DNA of 64,000 bases, from assembly GCA_035384565.1 (NCBI GenBank), contig DAOOIT010000023.1, forward strand, positions 1-64,000, given 5' to 3'. The stretch comes from Planctomycetota bacterium. GTDB taxonomy: Bacteria > Planctomycetota > PUPC01 > DSUN01. A program made the translations under genes and the position numbers. Below the pieces are notes generated by a model, which saw only the letters and a list, made by a program, of their open reading frames with translations, did not search any database and was not told the origin of the DNA. Shown here in pieces: positions 1 to 8,803 of the stretch. The number at the start of each line of letters is the position of its first letter. Positions within the stretch are counted from its first letter, which is position 1.

Positions 1-472
1 CAGCCCGGACGCAGTAATCCGTGGCCACACCAAAGACAACGAACCGCCTGACACCCGCTGCGCGCAGGAGGGGAACCGTAGACGGGTTGTCGAAGACATC
101 ATACGATTGCTTCTGAATCACGATCTGCTGGTGCTCCAGCGCCCTGGCAATGGCCGCAGGGGCCAACCGTGGGCCGAAGGGCACGACGGCGTGATCGGGG
201 AGCAGTGTGCCGGCGATCTTGCTTTGGCCCGCGGTGCCCAGCATGCAATGCGGGGGAAAGCGCCGCATCTCGGAGTCGCCCGGCACGTGGGCGTCGGTGG
301 ACGCGAACAGTCGGAGCCCCCTGGCAGCGGCGTAGGCCACCAGGCGGCGGATGTTCTTCGATACCATCCTGGCGCCTGGCACGTAGAGGGCGCCCCTGGG
401 CACCATGAAGTCGCGCTGGGTATCCACGTCGAAGAATGCAACGGACTTGGCAAAGCGCCGATGTGCGGTCAT
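1..472 (-). CDS. pncA: Nicotinamidase / isochorismatase-family hydrolase, 3' end cut by window edge
   Basis: This is a cysteine hydrolase that would deamidate nicotinamide to nicotinate, feeding the phosphoribosyltransferase encoded just upstream in the same operon. Reading leftward from the ATG at 472 gives about 157 codons before the window edge. The start of the protein carries the family metal/active-site motif VDTQRDF (Asp near residue 17), and the last visible residues read ATDYCVRA, which is the catalytic cysteine loop. The start overlaps the stop of pncB as ATGA, so translation is probably coupled. The C-terminal part is outside the window. The neighbouring nicotinate phosphoribosyltransferase makes nicotinamidase the best choice within the isochorismatase superfamily. 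Confidence 0.85.
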   Translation of the reverse strand, partial: MTAHRRFAKSVAFFDVDTQRDFMVPRGALYVPGARMVSKNIRRLVAYAAARGLRLFASTDAHVPGDSEMRRFPPHCMLGTAGQSKIAGTLLPDHAVVPFGPRLAPAAIARALEHQQIVIQKQSYDVFDNPSTVPLLRAAGVRRFVVFGVATDYCVRA

Positions 473-1857
473 GGCTTCTCTCCGGCCCTCCCATGCCCAA
501 TCTCCTTGAGTGTCCGTTCCCTCAGCGCCCGGAGCCGCCGGCTGTACTGCACGGGGTAGTGCGCCGGCGCCTCCAGCCTGCGGAACCTGGCGGGAAGACG
601 CCTGATTTCCTCGGCCGCGCGTGAGCGCGCGTCGCTGAGCGCCGGAAGGGGGCCAACCAGGCGGCCCCGCCGCATCACAGGCACGAGCAAGGCGCTGCCC
701 CGTTGTTCCTCGCTCGCCAGGGCAATCACATCGCGGCGGAAACGCCCATGCCCGTCCGCCACGCGATAGACCTGCTTCCGCCCGGGATACGTCTCCTTTC
801 CTGCGCTGAGCTTGAGCCTGGGAACCCACCTGCCGCCCACCTGCTGCTCGACCAGTTTGTAAACGCCGCCCAGGGCGGGGGCGTCGCGCGATGTCGCCAG
901 TTCGGTGCCCACACCGAAGGCGTCAATGGCGGCCCGCCGGCGGTGGAGGCTGGCGATCACGTGCTCGTTGAGATCGCCGCTGGCCAGGATGCGGGTTCTC
1001 CGCATGCCGGCGTCGTCGAGGATGCGGCGCACCCGCCGGCTCAGGGCGGCGAGATCCCCGCTGTCGAGCCGCACGCCGGACACCCGCGAGCCCAGGGCCG
1101 CGGCCTTCCGTGCCGCCTCCACGGTGTCGTAGCTGTCGAGCAGCAGCGTCGTGTGCTCAGGGAACACATCGAGGTAAGCCTCGAATGCCTCCTGCTCGTC
1201 GTCGAACGCCATCACCCACGAGTGGGCCTGCGTGCCGAACACCGGGATGCCCAACTGCTGCCCGGCCAGCGCGTTTGAGGTGCCCGCGCACCCGCCGATG
1301 TAAGAGGCTCGCGCTGCCAGCAGCCCGGCCTGGGGCCCGTGCGCGCGCCGCGAGCCAAAGTCCACCACGGCCCGCCCACGCGCCGCGCCGACGATGCGCG
1401 CGGCCTTCGTCGCCACGAGAGTCTGGAAGTTGATGGTTGTCAGGAGATAGGTCTCGGCAACTTGCGCCTCGATGAGCGGCGCGGTTACGCGCAACAGCGG
1501 CTCGCCGGCGAAGACGATCGTTCCCTCCGGCACCGCATCGAGGTCTCCCCGGAAGCGGAACCGCCCGAGATAGTCGAAGAACTGGGGACGGACATGCTTG
1601 AGAACGGGCAGCGAGCGGAGCCAGCGGATGGCGGCATCTGTGAAGCGCACATGCCTGAGATAGTGGACCGCCTGCTCGAGCCCCGCGGCCACCAGGTACG
1701 AGCGCTCGGGCGGCAGGTCGCGCACGAACAGCTCGAAGCACGCCCACTCGGTGCGCTTGGCATGGAAATACCCCGCCGCCATCGTCAGCTCGTACAGATC
1801 GGTCGCCAGCGCGACATTCTCAGCCGTGGGAAACAGGGGCACCAGCGTTTGCTGCAT
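469..1857 (-). CDS. pncB: Nicotinate phosphoribosyltransferase
   Basis: It converts nicotinate and PRPP to nicotinate mononucleotide in the Preiss-Handler route to NAD. The 462-residue length fits the long NAPRTase family. Visible motifs include TDLYELTMA near the N-terminus, FGSRRAHGPQAG in the substrate pocket, GTQAHSWV with the histidine expected to be phosphorylated, and RLDSGDLAALS for phosphate binding. A GTG (1860) and an ATG (1857) are adjacent; ATG is preferred because the strong ribosome site AGAGGAGG sits six bases before it. The stop overlaps the start of pncA, so both salvage steps are made from one transcript, driven by the promoter at 1881-1909. Confidence 0.93.
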   Translation of the reverse strand: MQQTLVPLFPTAENVALATDLYELTMAAGYFHAKRTEWACFELFVRDLPPERSYLVAAGLEQAVHYLRHVRFTDAAIRWLRSLPVLKHVRPQFFDYLGRFRFRGDLDAVPEGTIVFAGEPLLRVTAPLIEAQVAETYLLTTINFQTLVATKAARIVGAARGRAVVDFGSRRAHGPQAGLLAARASYIGGCAGTSNALAGQQLGIPVFGTQAHSWVMAFDDEQEAFEAYLDVFPEHTTLLLDSYDTVEAARKAAALGSRVSGVRLDSGDLAALSRRVRRILDDAGMRRTRILASGDLNEHVIASLHRRRAAIDAFGVGTELATSRDAPALGGVYKLVEQQVGGRWVPRLKLSAGKETYPGRKQVYRVADGHGRFRRDVIALASEEQRGSALLVPVMRRGRLVGPLPALSDARSRAAEEIRRLPARFRRLEAPAHYPVQYSRRLRALRERTLKEIGHGRAGEKP

Positions 1858-1880
1858 CACGCACCTCCTCTGTCACGTTC

Positions 1881-1909
1881 ATGATAGCGCGAGCCCCATC
1901 ACGGGACAA
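1881..1909 (-). promoter_or_regulatory. Sigma-70-like promoter for pncB-pncA
   Basis: On the minus strand TTGTCC is followed after 17 bp by TATCAT, ending about 25 bp before the pncB start. The spacing and hexamers match the pattern repeated at other operon starts in this window. Confidence 0.6.
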
Positions 1910-1954
1910 GGCGCTGGCCTTGACAACCTTGCGGCGATTTCTGAACATGGTGGA

Positions 1955-3193
1955 ATGAGACACGCCTGGCGGCTGCTTCTGTGTGGGCTACTGCTGCTCC
2001 CGGCCTGCCCACGGGCCAAGGAACCGCCCGTGCCCAAGGCCGACAAGGGGCTGCCCGATGCCCTCCGCGCGAAAAGGCGCCCGGAACGTCCCGCCGACCC
2101 CATGGACCAGACGGGGACGTTCTCCTTCGACGGCATGCCGCTGCCGGAGGTCATCACGAGGCTCGCGCGCGAGGCCGGCATCGCGGTCACGGTGTCGCCC
2201 ACTCTCCCCGTAGCCGAGTGGAGCCAGCACCGCGTGACGCTGCGGATGAAGGGCGTAAGGCGCCGCGCGCTCTTCGACTGGCTCGTGCGACCGCTGCGGG
2301 CACAGTACGCCATCGAGGCCGGGGGCGGCGTGTGGATCAGCCGCAGCAACGATCTCCTGGAGGAGGAACCGCTGGAGGTCCGCTCGTACCGGGTGCCGAC
2401 CCACCTGACGAGCACCCGCCCCATGCGAGGGCTGCTGGTGTTCGAGCGCGAGCAGGCCGCTGTGGTGGAGACGCTCGAGGCCTGCCTGCGCTATGTCGAG
2501 GAGCGACGCCCGGGCTGCCGCATCGCCTTTCACGGAGCCCAGGATGTGCTGGTCGCACGCCTGCCTCTTCGCGCCCACCGCCGCGTCGCGGCCATCCTGG
2601 ATGCGATGCGGCACGGCACAGGGCTGGCCCCCCTGCCTTTCCCCTCGGTGCTGGACTTGCAGGCCAAGCTGGACGCTACCCTGGACTGGAGCACCCCGCC
2701 TCGGCCGGCGAATCACACGCTCCTCGCAATCGCCGAGCAGGCGGATGTGAACCTCGGCTGGGACGCGTCGGCCCTGGGTGCGCGACTGGTCGCCATCCCC
2801 CAGGGCAAATACACCGTGCGGGAGCTGCTCGACGCGGTCGTGCGTCAGACTCCCCTGGGCCGTTACGACTGCGAGCCCGGCCACGGCATCTGGCTCTACC
2901 TCGAGGGGCAGGACGAGAACTACCCATCGAGCGGTGCGACACCCTGGGACCGGGCGGTTGTGCAGGCCTACGAGATTCGCGCGCTGCTGCCGCACACAAC
3001 CCCCGAGGCGCTGCTTGCCCACATTCGCAAGCAGGTGGACCCGGGCGATTGGGCGCGGGGCCTGCCGGCCGCCTCCGTGTTCCTGCCGACCGAGCGCCTC
3101 ATCGTCCTGCACGACGAGGCTGGCCAGCGCCGCATCGCCGCCGTCCTCCGCGAGCTGGCCGAGAACCGGCGGGGGCCCCGTGCCACCAAGTGA
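1955..3193 (+). CDS. Putative lipoprotein with secretin/TonB short N-terminal (STN)-like domains
   Basis: The protein has 412 residues. It starts with a lipoprotein signal (MRHAWRLLLCGLLLLPAC, lipobox LPAC), so it should be anchored to a membrane facing the periplasm. From about residue 50 the stretch TFSFDGMPLPEVITRLAREA looks like an STN domain, as found at the start of secretins and TonB receptors; a second similar block (TLLAIAEQADVNLGWD, ~residue 260) and a third near the C-terminus suggest repeated copies. No secretin barrel follows, so a direct channel role is not supported. The start was chosen for the signal peptide; longer upstream starts lack it. It ends 23 bp before thiL. The function is unknown. 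Confidence 0.7.
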   Translation: MRHAWRLLLCGLLLLPACPRAKEPPVPKADKGLPDALRAKRRPERPADPMDQTGTFSFDGMPLPEVITRLAREAGIAVTVSPTLPVAEWSQHRVTLRMKGVRRRALFDWLVRPLRAQYAIEAGGGVWISRSNDLLEEEPLEVRSYRVPTHLTSTRPMRGLLVFEREQAAVVETLEACLRYVEERRPGCRIAFHGAQDVLVARLPLRAHRRVAAILDAMRHGTGLAPLPFPSVLDLQAKLDATLDWSTPPRPANHTLLAIAEQADVNLGWDASALGARLVAIPQGKYTVRELLDAVVRQTPLGRYDCEPGHGIWLYLEGQDENYPSSGATPWDRAVVQAYEIRALLPHTTPEALLAHIRKQVDPGDWARGLPAASVFLPTERLIVLHDEAGQRRIAAVLRELAENRRGPRATK

Positions 3194-3216
3194 CTTGCGA
3201 CCCAACGGGACGAGCC

Positions 3217-4146
3217 ATGCCTGAGCCGAGTACTCGAGAGTGCGACCTGATTCGCTGGATCCGCGGCCAGGCCCGGACGGACGGCCTCGTGCTCGTCGGC
3301 ATCGGCGACGATGCAGCCCTCGTGCGCACTCGCGACGCCTCCACCCTCATCACAACCGACCTCGTGATCGAGGGCGTCCATTTCGACCGCGCCGTGGCCA
3401 CACCTGCCGACGCCGGCTGGAAGGCGCTGGCCCGCAACATCAGCGACATCGCGGCAATGGGCGGCGAGAGCACCGCCGCTGTCGTGGCGGCAGCGCTCCC
3501 GCGCGGCTTCGCGCGCTCGGATGCCGAGGCGCTCGTGCAGGGGCTGCTGGAGTGTGCGAACGCCTTCGGCATTCGTCTCGTCGGAGGCGACCTTGCTGCG
3601 ACCCCAGGCCCCTTGGTCCTCGCCGTCACACTCCTCGGCGACCTGAGGGGCCGGGCCCCCATCCTGCGGAGCGGCGCGCGGCCCGGCGACGCGATCCTCG
3701 TCACCGGCACCCTCGGCGGCTCCCGTCTCGGCAAACACCTGCGCTTCACTCCGCGCCAGGCGGCGGGCCTCATCCTGGCCAGCAGCTACCGCCCGCACGC
3801 GATGATTGACATCAGCGACGGCCTGGCCCGCGACCTCCACCACCTCCTCGACGAGAGCGGCGTCGGCGCCACGCTCTGGGCCGACCGCATCCCGGTTTCC
3901 CAGGACGCCCTTCGCCTCGCGGCACTGTACGGCCGCTCCCCCCTCGACCACGCGCTCGGCGATGGGGAGGACTACGAGCTGCTTTTCGCTGCCGACCCAG
4001 GCACGGCCGAGCGGCTCCTGGCCGACCAGCCGCTCGGGGTGCCTGTAACCCAGATCGGCGTCATCACGGAGGCCGGGGCAGTTCTCGCTCTCCCAGACGG
4101 CACGGAACGCCCACTGGAACCGACAGGTTGGGAACACATTACGTGA
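3217..4146 (+). CDS. thiL: Thiamine-monophosphate kinase
   Basis: ThiL phosphorylates thiamine monophosphate to the cofactor thiamine diphosphate using ATP. The 309-residue protein shows the family signatures in order: GIGDDAALV near residue 28, TTDLVIEGVHFD, the metal/ATP motif LVGGDLAATPGP, IDISDGLARDL and HALGDGEDYELLF. Length and order are normal for ThiL. It is followed by tsaE with a 4-bp GTGA overlap, a common thiL-tsaE arrangement. No TPP riboswitch was seen before the gene. Confidence 0.93.
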   Translation: MPEPSTRECDLIRWIRGQARTDGLVLVGIGDDAALVRTRDASTLITTDLVIEGVHFDRAVATPADAGWKALARNISDIAAMGGESTAAVVAAALPRGFARSDAEALVQGLLECANAFGIRLVGGDLAATPGPLVLAVTLLGDLRGRAPILRSGARPGDAILVTGTLGGSRLGKHLRFTPRQAAGLILASSYRPHAMIDISDGLARDLHHLLDESGVGATLWADRIPVSQDALRLAALYGRSPLDHALGDGEDYELLFAADPGTAERLLADQPLGVPVTQIGVITEAGAVLALPDGTERPLEPTGWEHIT

Positions 4147-4640
4147 CTCTGACAACAAACTCCCGCGACGATACGGTGCGCCTCGGCCGCCTGCTGGGCG
4201 CGCTGCTGGGGCCGGGCGATGTGGTGGCCCTCCGCGGCCCGCTGGGCGCCGGGAAGACCACCCTGACCAAGGGGCTGGCCGAGGGCCTCGGGGTGCCCGA
4301 GCCGCGCCAGGTGACCAGTCCGACCTTCGTGCTCGTGCACCAGTACGAGGGCCGCCTCCCCGTCTACCACATTGACGCCTACCGCCTGAACGGGCCGGCC
4401 GACGCCGAGGCCCTGGGCGCCGACGAGATGTTCTTCGGCAACGGGGTGACGATTGTGGAGTGGGCGGAGCGGGTCGCCGCAGCTCTGCCGAACGAGCGCC
4501 TGGAGATCGCGCTGGAGCACTCGGGCGAGGAACGGCGGCGGGTGACGATCGAGCCGCGGGGGGAGCGCTTCGCCCGACTGGTCGCCCGGCTCACGGCCCA
4601 GGGCGTGACAGCGCCGCCGCAGGAATCTCCTGCTTCCTGA
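4143..4640 (+). CDS. tsaE: tRNA threonylcarbamoyladenosine biosynthesis ATPase TsaE (YjeE)
   Basis: TsaE is the ATPase partner of TsaB/TsaD in making t6A37 on ANN-decoding tRNAs. The 165-residue product has the Walker A loop GPLGAGKTTLTKG near residue 37, the family motif SPTFVLVHQYEG, and HIDAYRLNG and VEWAERV downstream. The GTG at 4143 was chosen because it overlaps the thiL stop as GTGA; an earlier in-frame TTG at 4128 would lie inside thiL. Its last 50 bp overlap the end of the convergent protease gene. TsaB and TsaD are not in this window. Confidence 0.92.
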   Translation: MTLTTNSRDDTVRLGRLLGALLGPGDVVALRGPLGAGKTTLTKGLAEGLGVPEPRQVTSPTFVLVHQYEGRLPVYHIDAYRLNGPADAEALGADEMFFGNGVTIVEWAERVAAALPNERLEIALEHSGEERRRVTIEPRGERFARLVARLTAQGVTAPPQESPAS

Positions 4641-6042
4641 TGCCCGGGCCCTCGTAGCTCACCTTCAGCTCGGCATCACCCGTCCCCTGGAAGAACTGCA
4701 CGCGGAGGGGGTGCTTGCCGGCCGCGAGGCGCACGAAGCCGCGCTTCTCGCTGCTCGCGTGCAGGCCGTCGTGGTCCACCACAAGCTGCTCGCCGATGTA
4801 GAGGCGGCTGCCGTCGTCGGAGCGCAGGTAGAAGGCATAGACGCCGTCGGCGGGCGCCTGCACGTAGCCCGTGAGTTCGAGCGCGAAGTTCTCCTTGCCC
4901 GCGAACCCGCCGAGGCCCAGAGCGGGCATCGTGCCCACTGCGGCGGGAGTGAGCTTGGCGAACTCGGGCAGCGTCTTCCACGACCCGGCATACTGGCGCC
5001 AGACGACGCCGGGGACCAGGCCCTCCGCCCTGTCAGCAGGCCGGGCCGGCACCCCGCGCAGCGTCACGGCCACTTGTAGTCGGCGGCCGTGGCGCCGGAT
5101 CGTCAGCGGCAGGGTCTCGCCCCCCTTACGGCCGACGAGGGCGAGATGGAAGTCCACATTGTTCGCAATGGCGGCGTCGCCGATGCCCGTGACAACGTCG
5201 CCCACGCACAGGCCCGCCGCCTCGGCGGGGGAGCCGGCAGCGACGTGGGTGATCCGCGCCACGCCGTCGTGCGCCACCTCGAGGCCGAGCACGAAGCCAT
5301 AGCGCCCTTCAGCGGCAATCAGGTCGGCGAAGGCGGCGCGCACCTTGTTGATGGAGATGGCGAAGCCGATGTTCTCGGCCTCCTTCTTGTTGCTCGTGCA
5401 AAGGCCGATCATTTCGCCCGCGAGGTTCACCAGCGGGCCCCCCGACGTGCCGGGGTTGATGCTGGCGTCCGTCTGGATCATATTGTTCAATGCGGCGTAC
5501 TCGGTGTTGGTGCTCCGCTCCAGGCCGCTGATGATGCCCGCCGCAACGGTGAAGCTGATGCCGAAGGGGTTGCCGATGGTGAAGACCGGCTCCCCGATCA
5601 GGGCGCGACTGCTGTCGCCGAGCGTGATCGGCCTCAGCGGGCGGTCGCTCGCGAGCTTCATCACGGCGAGGTCGTTGTGCGGATCATCGGCCACCAGCTC
5701 GACCCCACACGTCCGGCCGTCGTAGAGGAGGGCGACCCGGCGGCCCTGGAACTGGAGCATGTGGCTGTTGGTGAGCACGTAGCCGGCCGGATGCAGGATG
5801 CACCCGCTGCCCCACTGCGTGTGCGTGGTGTGCACGCGCGTGGAGCCTTTGCCGTCGGGCGCGGGCTTCTCGGTGTGTTCGACTCGGGTGGCGGTGAACT
5901 TCACCACGGAGTCTTTGCAGCGGTCAAATGCCTGCACGAGGGGCGTGCGGCGCAGGGCCTCGGGCGTCTGAAGGCGGAATGCCGGGCAGCCGGCGCCGGC
6001 AAAGGCAAGCGCCAGAACGAGCAGGGTGCGGGACGCAGCCAC
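4591..6042 (-). CDS. HtrA/DegP-like trypsin-fold lipoprotein protease with PDZ and C-terminal PA14 domain
   Basis: This 483-residue protein begins with a lipoprotein-type signal (LALAFAGAGC), placing it outside the inner membrane. A trypsin-like domain covers roughly residues 35-235, with His in TNSHML, Asp in PHNDLAVMKL and the nucleophile in INPGTSGGPLVN. The usual GNSGGPL is GTSGGPL here, but the catalytic Ser is kept. A PDZ domain follows (ITHVAAGSPAEAAGLCVGDVV). The C-terminal ~130 residues read as PA14 (GVYAFYLRSDDGSRLYIGE), a carbohydrate- or surface-binding fold. Start is GTG after a good ribosome site (GGAGG). It is the last gene of the hisA-serA operon, 17 bp after serA. Protein quality control at a glycan-rich surface is an inference. 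Confidence 0.85.
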   Translation of the reverse strand: MAASRTLLVLALAFAGAGCPAFRLQTPEALRRTPLVQAFDRCKDSVVKFTATRVEHTEKPAPDGKGSTRVHTTHTQWGSGCILHPAGYVLTNSHMLQFQGRRVALLYDGRTCGVELVADDPHNDLAVMKLASDRPLRPITLGDSSRALIGEPVFTIGNPFGISFTVAAGIISGLERSTNTEYAALNNMIQTDASINPGTSGGPLVNLAGEMIGLCTSNKKEAENIGFAISINKVRAAFADLIAAEGRYGFVLGLEVAHDGVARITHVAAGSPAEAAGLCVGDVVTGIGDAAIANNVDFHLALVGRKGGETLPLTIRRHGRRLQVAVTLRGVPARPADRAEGLVPGVVWRQYAGSWKTLPEFAKLTPAAVGTMPALGLGGFAGKENFALELTGYVQAPADGVYAFYLRSDDGSRLYIGEQLVVDHDGLHASSEKRGFVRLAAGKHPLRVQFFQGTGDAELKVSYEGPGIRKQEIPAAALSRPGP

Positions 6043-6059
6043 GGCGGCCTCCGGGGCAC

Positions 6060-7643
6060 TCAGAAGGTGACGATCTTCGCCTGTCGCACGTGGGGCGTGG
6101 CCTCGACGGCTCGCAGCGTGGTCTCATCCAGGGCCCCGTCAATGTTCAGCACCGTGATGGCCTCGCCGCCGGCGGTCTTACGGCCGAAGGTCATGGCGGC
6201 GATGTTGATCCCCTTCTCGCCGAGGACCTTGCCCACGTTGCCAATCAGGCCGGGCTTATCATCGGCGAGCAGGATGAGGAGCGTGCCGCGCGTGATCGCC
6301 TCGACGCGATAGCCGTCAATCGTCACGATGCGCGGCTCGTTGCGCCCCACGATGGTGCCGGCGACTTCGTGCTCCTCGCCATCCGTGGTGCTCGTCACGG
6401 AGATGAGCGTGGCGAAGTCTTTGGAATGCGGGCTCGTGGCCTGCGATACGCGGATGCCGCGTTCCTCGGCGAGGTAGGGCGCATTGATGACGTTCACTTC
6501 GTCTTCGAGCACGGACTCGAGCAGGCCGCTCAGGAGATGGGCGGTGAGGTAGCGGGTCTGTAGCTTAGCGGCCTCGCCCGCGTAAGCAATCGCCACGCGG
6601 GCCGGGATGCGGCGGAGGAATTGCACGTGGAAGGCGCCCAGACAGCGCGCCAGCGCCACGAAGGGGGCGAGGGCCTCGGCCTCCCGCGGGTCAATGGCCG
6701 GCACGTTCACGGCGTTCCGGATGCGCGAGCGCAGGAGCGCGTCGGCGATGATCTCGGCGGCCTCGATGGCCACGCTCACTTGCGCCTCCTCGGTGGATGC
6801 GCCCAGGTGAGGCGTGCAGAGCACCTGCGGCAGATCCACCAGGTCGCGGCTCGTCGGCGGCTCCTGCTCGTAGACGTCCAGCGCGGCGCCTGCGACCTTG
6901 CCCGCGCGGATCGCCGCGGCGAGCGCCGCCTCGTCCACGATGCCGCCCCGGGCGCAGTTGATGATGCGCACGCAGTCCTTCATCTTTGCGATCTGGGCGG
7001 CGCCGATCAGGCCGCGAGTCTCGTCGCTCATCGGCACGTGGACCGTCAGGTAGTCCGCCTGCGCGCAGATCTCTTCGAGGCTCGCGGCCAGGCGGATCTG
7101 GAGTTCCTTCGCGCGCTCGGGCGTCATGTACGGGTCGAGGCCGACCACGGTCATGCCGAAGGCGGCGCAGCGGCGGGCCACCTCGATGCCGATGCGGCCG
7201 AGCCCGATGACGCCGATGGTCTTGCCTGCCAGTTGCGTGCCCATGAAGCTCTTGCGGTCCCACTGGCCGGCCTTCAGAGAGGCGCACGCGGGGTAGACGT
7301 TCCGCGAGAGGGCCAGCAGCAGGGCCATCGTGTGCTCGGCGGTCGAGAGGGTGTTGCCGCCCGGCGTGTTCATCACGATGATGCCGCGGCGCGAGGCCGC
7401 CGGCACATCCACCGTGTCCACCCCCACGCCGGCCCGCACCACGCAGCGCAGCCGCGGCGCCGCGGCGATCAGTTCGGCCGTGACCTTGGTGGCGCTCCGC
7501 ACGATCAGCCCGTCGGCGGCGGCAACGTGGCGCTTGAGGTCCTCGCCCTTCAGGCCGGGGGCATAGTCCACCTCGATGCCCCCGGCAGCCTTGAGTCGCT
7601 CGATGGCCTCGGGGGCCACCGTGTCCGCAATGAATACCTTCAT
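6060..7643 (-). CDS. serA: D-3-phosphoglycerate dehydrogenase
   Basis: SerA oxidises 3-phosphoglycerate to 3-phosphohydroxypyruvate, the first step of serine synthesis. The 527-residue length matches the long form: substrate domain, Rossmann domain with GVIGLGRIG near residue 150, catalytic Arg in NCARGGIVDE, catalytic His in CTPHLGAST, an intervening domain, and a C-terminal ACT domain (TLLILLADDKPGLIGNVGKVL) for serine feedback. The gene starts 9 bp after the aminotransferase, which fits supply of the second pathway enzyme from the same mRNA. Confidence 0.95.
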   Translation of the reverse strand: MKVFIADTVAPEAIERLKAAGGIEVDYAPGLKGEDLKRHVAAADGLIVRSATKVTAELIAAAPRLRCVVRAGVGVDTVDVPAASRRGIIVMNTPGGNTLSTAEHTMALLLALSRNVYPACASLKAGQWDRKSFMGTQLAGKTIGVIGLGRIGIEVARRCAAFGMTVVGLDPYMTPERAKELQIRLAASLEEICAQADYLTVHVPMSDETRGLIGAAQIAKMKDCVRIINCARGGIVDEAALAAAIRAGKVAGAALDVYEQEPPTSRDLVDLPQVLCTPHLGASTEEAQVSVAIEAAEIIADALLRSRIRNAVNVPAIDPREAEALAPFVALARCLGAFHVQFLRRIPARVAIAYAGEAAKLQTRYLTAHLLSGLLESVLEDEVNVINAPYLAEERGIRVSQATSPHSKDFATLISVTSTTDGEEHEVAGTIVGRNEPRIVTIDGYRVEAITRGTLLILLADDKPGLIGNVGKVLGEKGINIAAMTFGRKTAGGEAITVLNIDGALDETTLRAVEATPHVRQAKIVTF

Positions 7644-7652
7644 CGGAGATTC

Positions 7653-8786
7653 CTACCTGGCGAGAAGCGCCTTCTGCGCGGCGGCCACTCCGGCTCCCAG
7701 CGGCACCGGCACGCCCATTTCCGCCAGCACCATCTCGAGGGCGACAATGGCGCCGAGGAGGTCGAGCGTGTCGGCATAGCCCAGGTGGCCGATCCGCAGA
7801 ATCTTGCCCTTGAGCTGGTCCTGGCCGCCGGCCACGGCGACGCCGTACTTCTTCTTCAGCAGGCTGCGCGCGGCCTCGGCGTCCACGCCGTCGGGCAGCA
7901 ACACCGCGGTGAGCGCGGAGGCCGGCCTGGCGGCGTAGACCTTGAGGCCCATGGCCTCCACCGCCGCCCGCGTGGCCTGGGCGACACGGGTGTGGCGGGC
8001 CCAGACGGCCTCCAGTCCCTCCTTCTTCAAGAGGTCGAGCGACTTCTTGAGGGCGGCGATCAGCGTGTTGGCGGGCGTGTAGGGCGTGTCTTCCTTGGCC
8101 AGCGCCTTGCGCGCCGCCCGGAGGTCGAAGTAGTAGGCGCGGCGCGGGGCCTTCTCGATGCGGGCCCAGGCCTTCGGGCTCACCGACAGGAACGCCAGGC
8201 CCGGCGGCAGCAGAAGGGCCTTCTGCGAGCCGACCACCAGCATATCGACACCCCACTCGTCGGTCTTCATCGGCATGGCGCCCACGCCCGAGATCCCATC
8301 CACCACCAGGCACGCGCCCGACGTGGCCACAACCTTGCCGATCGCCTCGACATCGGCAGCCACGCCCGTGGACGTCTCGCACAGGGTCACGTACACCGCG
8401 GCGATGTCGGGGTCCTTCCTCAGCGCAGCCTCGATAGCCTCTGGCCTCACCGCTTGGCCCCACTCGACGTCGAGGTTGATCGTTCGGGCGCCGAATCGCT
8501 CGCACAGCTCGCTCCATCGCTCCCCGAACTTGCCCCCGCGCACGCACAGGGCCTTGTCGCCCGGCGCGAGCAGGTTCACCACGGACGCCTCCATGGCGCC
8601 GGTGCCGGAGGAGGCGAAGATCAGGACGTCGTTCTTCGTCTGGAACACGTCCTTGAGGTCCTGCGTCACGGCCATCAGAATGGCGCGGAACTCCTTGGTG
8701 CGGTGATGGAAGACGGGCTTGGCCAGCTCCAGCAGCGTCTCCGGCGGGACCTCGGCGGGGCCGGGCGTCAACAGGCGGTCTTTCAC
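7653..8786 (-). CDS. Class V aminotransferase (serine-glyoxylate / alanine-glyoxylate type; likely phosphoserine-forming)
   Basis: This 377-residue PLP enzyme starts with LLTPGPAEVPPETLLELAKP, typical of the alanine-glyoxylate/serine-pyruvate aminotransferase branch. The PLP lysine lies in VVGSQKALLLPPG near residue 190. Its place directly before serA suggests it transaminates phosphohydroxypyruvate in serine synthesis, the SerC role filled by this class in several lineages; that substrate is inferred from context only. Start is GTG at 8786 because an AAAGGAGAG ribosome site sits just before it and the family N-terminal motif begins there. It is 17 bp after hisA. Confidence 0.87.
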   Translation of the reverse strand: MKDRLLTPGPAEVPPETLLELAKPVFHHRTKEFRAILMAVTQDLKDVFQTKNDVLIFASSGTGAMEASVVNLLAPGDKALCVRGGKFGERWSELCERFGARTINLDVEWGQAVRPEAIEAALRKDPDIAAVYVTLCETSTGVAADVEAIGKVVATSGACLVVDGISGVGAMPMKTDEWGVDMLVVGSQKALLLPPGLAFLSVSPKAWARIEKAPRRAYYFDLRAARKALAKEDTPYTPANTLIAALKKSLDLLKKEGLEAVWARHTRVAQATRAAVEAMGLKVYAARPASALTAVLLPDGVDAEAARSLLKKKYGVAVAGGQDQLKGKILRIGHLGYADTLDLLGAIVALEMVLAEMGVPVPLGAGVAAAQKALLAR

Positions 8787-8803
8787 AGGCTCTCTCCTTT
8801 GGG

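Noticed and set aside
3194..3216. TPP riboswitch before thiL
   Set aside because: Only 23 bp separate thiL from the previous gene and no thi-box-like sequence was seen.
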